From: an uncultured Clostridia bacterium
GTDB taxonomy: Bacteria; Bacillota; Clostridia; Oscillospirales; Oscillospiraceae
Assembly: GCA_946539175.1 (NCBI GenBank)
Contig: CAMNHH010000027.1
Span: 1-18,431 of the forward strand
Direction: 5' to 3'
Length of the DNA: 18,431 nucleotides
The notes beneath the pieces are model-generated. The model was not told where the DNA came from. It saw nothing but the letters and a program-made list of their open reading frames with translations, and did not search any database. The position numbers and the translations under genes are program-made. This document shows positions 14,346 to 18,431 of the stretch, piece by piece; position 1 is the first letter of the stretch, and the number at the start of each line of letters is the position of its first letter.

Positions 14346-15512
14346 ATGGCTTGCTTTCAAAACGACGGCAGACTGAAGCTTCTGATCATCGTGGGCACCA
14401 GGCCGGAGATCATCCGCCTCTCCGCCGTCATCAAAAAGTGCCGCCGCTATTTCGATACCATCCTGGCCCACACCGGCCAGAACTACGACTATAATCTGAA
14501 CGGGGTCTTCTTCAAGGACCTGGCCCTGGACCCGCCGGAGGTCTATCTGGACGCCGTGGGGGAAAACCTGGGCCAGACCATGGGCAACATCATCGCCCGC
14601 TCCTATGAGCTGATGGTCGAGCTCCGGCCCGACGCCGTGCTGGTGCTGGGAGACACCAACTCCTGCCTCTCCGTCATCGGCGCCAAGCGGCTCCACATTC
14701 CCATCTTCCACATGGAGGCCGGCAACCGCTGCAAGGACGAGTGCCTGCCGGAGGAGACCAACCGCCGCATCGTGGACATCATTTCCGACGTAAACCTGGC
14801 CTACTCCGAGCACGCCCGCCGCTATCTGGCGGACTGCGGCCTGCCCAGGGAGCGGACCTACGTCACCGGCTCCCCCATGGCGGAGGTGCTGCGGGCCAAT
14901 CTGCCCCAGATCCAGGCCAGCGACGTCCATGCACGGCTGGGGCTGGAGAAGGGCCGGTACATCCTGCTCTCCGCCCACCGGGAGGAAAACATCGACACGG
15001 AGAAGAATTTCAACTCCCTCTTTTCCGCCGTCAACAGACTGGCCGAGGCCTACGACATGCCGGTGCTCTATTCCTGCCACCCCCGCTCCGCCAAACGGCT
15101 CGAAGCCAGCGGCTTCGTCCTGGACGCTCGGGTGATCCGTCATGAACCCCTGGGCTTCCACGACTACAACTGCCTGCAGATGAACGCCTTCGCAGTGGTC
15201 AGCGACTCCGGCACCCTGCCGGAGGAGAGCAGCTTCTTCAGCTCCATCGGCAAGCCCTTCCCAGCCGTCTGCATCCGCACCAGCACGGAGCGCCCCGAGG
15301 CCCTGGACAAGGGCTGCTTCATCCTGGCAGGCATCGACGAAAAAGGTCTGCTGCAGGCGGTCCGTACCGCCGTGGACATGGTGCGGAACGGGGACAACGG
15401 CATTCCCGTGCCGGACTATCTGGATGAAAACGTGTCCGACAAGGTCGTTAAGCTGATCCAGAGCTACACCGGCGTGGTGAACAAGATGGTCTGGCGGAAG
15501 GAGAGCCTATGA
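14346..15512 (+). CDS. capG/fnlC: UDP-N-acetyl-L-pneumosamine 2-epimerase (last step to UDP-L-FucNAc)
   Basis: A 388-residue member of the non-hydrolysing UDP-GlcNAc 2-epimerase family (GT-B-like fold). Family motifs in order are VGTRPEIIRL (16-25), HTGQNYDYNLNGVFF, LVLGDTNSCL, HMEAGNRC, SAHREENID and VSDSGTLPEES. These cover the UDP-binding and acid-base residues (Asp, Glu and His). Because it sits between CapE- and CapF-type genes, the CapG/FnlC/WbjD activity, converting UDP-L-PneNAc to UDP-L-FucNAc at C2, is much likelier than making UDP-ManNAc. AAGGGA precedes ATG 14346 by 7 bp, 21 bp after capE. Its stop overlaps the next start in ATGA (15509-15512). Gene order E-G-F differs from the E-F-G order I recall for the staphylococcal cap cluster. 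Confidence 0.92.
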   Translation: MACFQNDGRLKLLIIVGTRPEIIRLSAVIKKCRRYFDTILAHTGQNYDYNLNGVFFKDLALDPPEVYLDAVGENLGQTMGNIIARSYELMVELRPDAVLVLGDTNSCLSVIGAKRLHIPIFHMEAGNRCKDECLPEETNRRIVDIISDVNLAYSEHARRYLADCGLPRERTYVTGSPMAEVLRANLPQIQASDVHARLGLEKGRYILLSAHREENIDTEKNFNSLFSAVNRLAEAYDMPVLYSCHPRSAKRLEASGFVLDARVIRHEPLGFHDYNCLQMNAFAVVSDSGTLPEESSFFSSIGKPFPAVCIRTSTERPEALDKGCFILAGIDEKGLLQAVRTAVDMVRNGDNGIPVPDYLDENVSDKVVKLIQSYTGVVNKMVWRKESL

Positions 15513-16708
15513 ACATTCTGATTACCGGGGCCAAGGGCTTCGTGGGCCGGAACCTGGCGGAAAATCTGAAGGCCATCCGGGACGGCAAAAACCACACCCG
15601 ACCCGGCATTCATATCGACAAGCTTTACGAATACGATCTGGACAGCCCCAGGGATCTGCTGGAGGCCGGCTGCCGGGAGGCGGATTTTGTCTTTCACCTG
15701 GCCGGCGTCAACCGGCCCAAGGACCCGGCGGAATTCGAGAAGGGCAACTACGGCTTCTCCTCGGAGCTGCTGGCGCTTTTGAAAGCGGCGGGGAACCGCT
15801 GCCCCGTGATGCTGTCCAGCTCCGTCCAGGCCACCCTGGCGGGCCGCTTCGGGGACTCCCCCTACGGCCGCTCCAAGCGGGCGGGGGAGGAGCTGTTCTT
15901 CCGTTACGGCAAGGAGACCGGCGCAAAGGTTCTGGTCTACCGCTTCCCCAATCTGGCGGGCAAGTGGATCCGCCCCAACTACAACTCCGCCGTTGGCACC
16001 TTCTGCCACAACATCGCCCGCGAGCTGCCCATCACGGTAAACGATCCCTCTGTGGAGCTGGAGCTGCTCTTCATCGACGATCTGGTGGAGGAGCTGCTGG
16101 ACGCCCTGGAGGGGAAGGAGCACCGCTGCAGGTTTGAAGGGGTGGAGGCTCTCCCCTGCTCCGACGGTCCCTACTGCTGGGCTCCCGTGACCCACAGGGC
16201 CACTCTGGGCCGCATTGTGGAGCTGCTGCAGGGCTTCCACGATCAGCCGAACACGCTGATCATGCCCGCCATTCCCGCAGGCTCACTGGAAAAGAAGCTC
16301 TACTCCATGTACCTGTCCTATTTGCCCCGGGAGAAGGTGGCCTTCGATCTGAAGCAGAACACGGACGCCCGGGGCAGCTTCACAGAGCTGCTGAAGACGG
16401 TGGACCACGGCCAGTTCTCCGTGAACGTCTCCAATCCCGGCATCACCAAAGGACAGCACTGGCACAATTCCAAGTGGGAGTTCTTCATCGTGGTTTCCGG
16501 CCACGGGCTGATCCAGGAGCGGAAGCTGGGCACGGAGGAGATTCTGGAGTTTGAGGTCAGCGGTGATCGGCCCCAGGCGGTACACATGCTGCCGGGCTAT
16601 ACCCACAACATCATCAATCTCTCGGAAACGGAAAAGCTCGTCACCCTCATGTGGGCCAACGAGATCTTCGACCCCGCCAGGCCGGACACCTTCTTTGAGC
16701 CGGTCTGA
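15509..16708 (+). CDS. capF/fnlB: Bifunctional 3-epimerase / 4-reductase with C-terminal cupin (UDP-L-FucNAc pathway)
   Basis: A 399-residue two-domain enzyme, the middle step of the pathway. The N-terminal SDR domain has GAKGFVG (7-13) for NADPH binding and the catalytic Tyr119-x3-Lys123 (SPYGRSKRAGEE). The C-terminal cupin (about 280-395) epimerises C3 of the keto-sugar, and the SDR domain then reduces C4. Zinc ligands of the CapF cupin appear conserved: His317, His319, Glu324 (GQHWHNSKWEF) and His366 (GYTHNII). It is about 30 residues longer than the staphylococcal protein as I remember it; the extra length seems to lie in the SDR-cupin linker (about 200-245). The start overlaps the capG stop, so translation is coupled. 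A terminator follows 38 bp downstream. Confidence 0.93.
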   Translation: MNILITGAKGFVGRNLAENLKAIRDGKNHTRPGIHIDKLYEYDLDSPRDLLEAGCREADFVFHLAGVNRPKDPAEFEKGNYGFSSELLALLKAAGNRCPVMLSSSVQATLAGRFGDSPYGRSKRAGEELFFRYGKETGAKVLVYRFPNLAGKWIRPNYNSAVGTFCHNIARELPITVNDPSVELELLFIDDLVEELLDALEGKEHRCRFEGVEALPCSDGPYCWAPVTHRATLGRIVELLQGFHDQPNTLIMPAIPAGSLEKKLYSMYLSYLPREKVAFDLKQNTDARGSFTELLKTVDHGQFSVNVSNPGITKGQHWHNSKWEFFIVVSGHGLIQERKLGTEEILEFEVSGDRPQAVHMLPGYTHNIINLSETEKLVTLMWANEIFDPARPDTFFEPV

Positions 16709-16745
16709 GCGCCCGCTCCGGTTCGGACCCGTCCGCAGACCAAAT

Positions 16746-16778
16746 AGAGCATGACCGAAAAAGCGGCCATGCTCTTTT
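16746..16778 (+). terminator. Rho-independent terminator of the capEGF operon
   Basis: AGAGCATGACCG (16746-16757), loop AAAAAG and CGGCCATGCTCT (16764-16775) form a 12-position stem with one mismatch, running into TTTT (16775-16778). It lies 38 bp after the capF stop. Confidence 0.8.
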
Positions 16779-16839
16779 CACTGGATCACGGCGTCCCGCC
16801 GGCTTCGAATAAAACTCTTGTTTCTTTCCGGTCTGCCTC

Positions 16840-16868
16840 TTGTCTTTTTTCGTCCGGCATTGTAAAAT
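16840..16868 (+). promoter_or_regulatory. Sigma-A promoter of the amidase gene
   Basis: TTGTCT (16840-16845), 17-bp spacer, TAAAAT (16863-16868). The predicted start is near 16875, about 36 nt before ATG 16911, which has GGGAGGG (16897-16903) 7 bp upstream. Confidence 0.65.
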
Positions 16869-16910
16869 AGGACGAGGAACCGCAGTACGCGGAAGCGGGA
16901 GGGATCAGAA

Positions 16911-17762
16911 ATGCACGAAATACGCGTTGCGCAGATACAGGCCTTATTGCGGGGGTCCGCAGGGGAACGGCGGGACCGGATCCGGGCTCTGGTGCGTCAG
17001 GCAGCGGAGCAGCAGGCGGATCTTGTGACCCTGCCGGAAATCTGGAATGGTCCCTATCAGCAGGATCGCTTCCCCGAATTCGCGGAGCCCCGCTTCGGCC
17101 CCTCCTGGCAGTTTCTCTCGGAACTGGCCGCCGCGTACGGGATCTGGCTCTCCGGGGGCTCCATCGCGGAGCGGGACGGCGACAGGATCTATAATACCGC
17201 CTTTGTCTTTGATCGGAGCGGGAAGGAGGCCGCCCGGCACCGCAAGCTGCACCTGTTTGACGTTCAGATCAGCGGCGGCCAGCATTTCAGAGAGTCGGAA
17301 AGCCTGACCCCCGGGGATCAGGTCACGGTGTTTGATACCGAGTTCTGCAACATGGGGCTCTGCATCTGCTATGACGCCCGCTTCCCGGAGCTGTTTCGGC
17401 TGATGGTGGACCGGGGCGCGAAGCTCATTCTCGTGCCCGCCGCCTTCAATCTCACCACCGGCCCCGCCCACTGGGAGCTGCTGTTCCGCCAGCGGGCCGT
17501 GGACAACCAGGTCTATTGCGTGGGGACCTCCCCGGCCAGAGATATGGAGGCCGCCTACCACGCCTGGGGCCACTCCATCGTGACGGACCCCTGGGGCCGC
17601 GTCGTGTCCCAGATGGGTGCGGAGGAGGAGCTTCGGGTCCTGGCGCTGGATCTGGAGCTGGTGGACCGGGTCCGGGCGGAGCTGCCCCTTCTGGCCCATC
17701 GAAGACGCGATCTCTATCGGCTGGAGCAGATCGAGCGCCGGGAAACGCGCCCCTCCCCCTGA
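16911..17762 (+). CDS. Carbon-nitrogen hydrolase (nitrilase superfamily, omega-amidase-like)
   Basis: A 283-residue cytoplasmic hydrolase with the nitrilase-superfamily triad: Glu43 (TLPEIWN), Lys112 (HRKLHLFDV) and the nucleophile Cys153 (CICYDARFPE). The KLHLFDV and CYDARFPELFR wording is closest to the Nit2/omega-amidase and related branch, which hydrolyses alpha-ketoglutaramate or similar amides; other carbon-nitrogen hydrolases cannot be excluded. It has its own promoter, a strong ribosome site and a terminator candidate at its end. It therefore looks like an independent single-gene unit lodged between two polysaccharide units, and not a pathway enzyme for the glycan. Length is normal for the family, and the C-terminus is arginine-rich. 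Confidence 0.88.
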   Translation: MHEIRVAQIQALLRGSAGERRDRIRALVRQAAEQQADLVTLPEIWNGPYQQDRFPEFAEPRFGPSWQFLSELAAAYGIWLSGGSIAERDGDRIYNTAFVFDRSGKEAARHRKLHLFDVQISGGQHFRESESLTPGDQVTVFDTEFCNMGLCICYDARFPELFRLMVDRGAKLILVPAAFNLTTGPAHWELLFRQRAVDNQVYCVGTSPARDMEAAYHAWGHSIVTDPWGRVVSQMGAEEELRVLALDLELVDRVRAELPLLAHRRRDLYRLEQIERRETRPSP

Positions 17763-17775
17763 GACGGCGCTTTTT
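17734..17775 (+). terminator. Terminator candidate at the end of the amidase gene
   Basis: AGCGCCG (17734-17740) and CGGCGCT (17765-17771) form a perfect 7-bp stem around a 24-nt loop, followed by TTTT. A shorter GCGCC/GGCGC pairing (17747-17751 with 17766-17770) is an alternative. The stem overlaps the stop codon. Confidence 0.4.
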
Positions 17776-17797
17776 CTCCTGCGGCGCGGAAAATCTG

Positions 17798-17826
17798 TTG
17801 CCTTTTTCTCCTTTGTACTTTATAAT
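17798..17826 (+). promoter_or_regulatory. Sigma-A promoter of the sugar transferase gene
   Basis: TTGCCT (17798-17803), 17-bp spacer, TATAAT (17821-17826). The predicted start is near 17833, giving a leader of about 58 nt that ends with GGAGGTGAT (17878-17886), an almost perfect ribosome site before ATG 17891. Confidence 0.75.
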
Positions 17827-17890
17827 GGATATCATCATATATTGGCGAAGATGAATTGCAGCCTTCTCATATCAATCGGAGGTGATTCCC

Positions 17891-18431
17891 ATGCAAACGG
17901 AAACAACCGTATCGGTCAAGGCCGCCAATGGCTTTTATAATCGGGTCGTCAAGCGGCTGCTGGATCTGCTGCTGGCCCTGCTGGCTCTGATTCTGCTCTC
18001 TCCCCTGCTGCTGCTGGCTGCCCTGGCGGTGAAGCTCAGCTCCAGGGGCCCGGTGATCTTCAAGCAGAAGCGTCTGGGGCGAAACGGAAAGGAGTTCAAC
18101 TTCTACAAGTTCCGCTCCATGGTGGTGAACGCGGAGAAGACCGGCTCCGGCGTCTACAGCGGCAAGGGTGATCCTCGGGTCACCAAGGTGGGCCGCATCC
18201 TCCGGGCCAGCTCCATCGACGAGCTGCCCCAGCTCATCAACATCCTCAAGGGCGACATGGCCCTCATCGGCCCCAGGCCGCCTCTGACCTATCACCCCTG
18301 GCCCATCGGGGAATACACGGAATATCAGCGGCATATGTTCGACGTGCGGCCCGGCATCACCGGCTGGGCCCAGACCCACGGCCGCAAGGACGTGGAGTGG
18401 CACCGGCGCATTGAGCTGAACGTCTGGTATG
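17891..18431 (+). CDS. Undecaprenyl-phosphate sugar phosphotransferase (PglC/EpsL type), 5' part
   Basis: The first 180 codons of a bacterial sugar transferase; the frame is open to the right edge. It attaches a sugar-1-phosphate to undecaprenyl phosphate and so begins a lipid-linked glycan. One hydrophobic segment (about 22-47) directly precedes the catalytic domain, as in small single-domain enzymes like PglC rather than the larger WcaJ/WbaP type. Motifs are GPVIFKQKRLGRNGKEF, FYKFRSM, the catalytic Asp110-Glu111 in SSIDELPQL, ILKGDMALIGPRPPL and DVRPGITGWAQTHGR. The start has a near-perfect GGAGGTGAT and its own promoter. Sugars used by this group include di-N-acetylbacillosamine, GalNAc, glucose and FucNAc-related sugars; given the capEGF operon nearby, a 6-deoxy-HexNAc substrate is possible but not shown. 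Confidence 0.93.
   Translation, partial: MQTETTVSVKAANGFYNRVVKRLLDLLLALLALILLSPLLLLAALAVKLSSRGPVIFKQKRLGRNGKEFNFYKFRSMVVNAEKTGSGVYSGKGDPRVTKVGRILRASSIDELPQLINILKGDMALIGPRPPLTYHPWPIGEYTEYQRHMFDVRPGITGWAQTHGRKDVEWHRRIELNVWY

Noticed and set aside
13239..15161. Very long minus-strand open frame opposite capE and capG
   Set aside because: It is antisense to two clear enzymes in GC-rich sequence, where stop codons are rare on the opposite strand; the translation is repetitive Gly/Ala/Val/His-rich sequence.
1..18431. CRISPR arrays, tRNA or rRNA genes, insertion-sequence ends
   Set aside because: Reading both strands showed no regularly spaced repeats, no cloverleaf-like sequence and no transposase.

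Overview
The window is a surface-polysaccharide (capsule or wall glycan) biosynthesis locus, almost certainly from a moderately GC-rich Clostridia-type Firmicute such as a gut Oscillospiraceae member. This rests on strong GGAGG ribosome sites, occasional TTG starts, well-formed sigma-A promoters (17-bp spacers), Gram-positive-type cap5EFG homologues and a TupA-like gene. The species is not identifiable from the sequence alone.

Region 1 (1-11262, + strand) is one tightly packed operon whose promoter lies outside the window. It starts with the 3' part of a nucleotide-sugar dehydrogenase (UDP-HexNAc uronate supply). Five glycosyltransferases follow: GT4-like, GT4-like, GT2, GT4-like and a GT-A enzyme resembling the GNT-I group. 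Then come a Wzm-type ABC-2 permease and a Wzt-type ATPase with a C-terminal glycan-recognition-like domain, a TupA-like ATP-grasp protein, an integral membrane O-acyltransferase and a membrane-anchored metallophosphoesterase. Together they suggest a uronate-containing glycan that is built inside the cell, decorated (acyl group and possibly an amino-acid or peptide group) and exported by an ABC transporter.

Region 2 (11263-13289) interrupts the polysaccharide genes. It holds one minus-strand tyrosine recombinase (11752-12651) with all catalytic residues. On its 3' side is a 489-bp gap with a perfect 16-bp hairpin; on its 5' side is a 638-bp AT-rich, hairpin-rich leader. The leader carries a perfect-consensus leftward promoter (TTGACA-17-TATAAT), two hairpin/U-tract elements just after it, and two further hairpins whose loops are complementary to each other. 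This is the most unusual part of the window: a candidate attenuated or structured leader RNA controlling a recombinase inside a capsule locus.

Region 3 (13290-16708, + strand) has its own extended -10 promoter and ends in a terminator. It encodes the complete three-enzyme route from UDP-GlcNAc to UDP-N-acetyl-L-fucosamine, in the order capE/fnlA, capG/fnlC, capF/fnlB.

Region 4 (16709-18431, + strand) holds a nitrilase-superfamily amidase with its own promoter. After another promoter comes the 5' part of a PglC/EpsL-type phosphoglycosyl transferase, which would start a lipid-linked glycan; it runs off the right edge.

No tRNA, rRNA or CRISPR array was seen. Base composition differs by eye between blocks, as expected for a recombining capsule locus.
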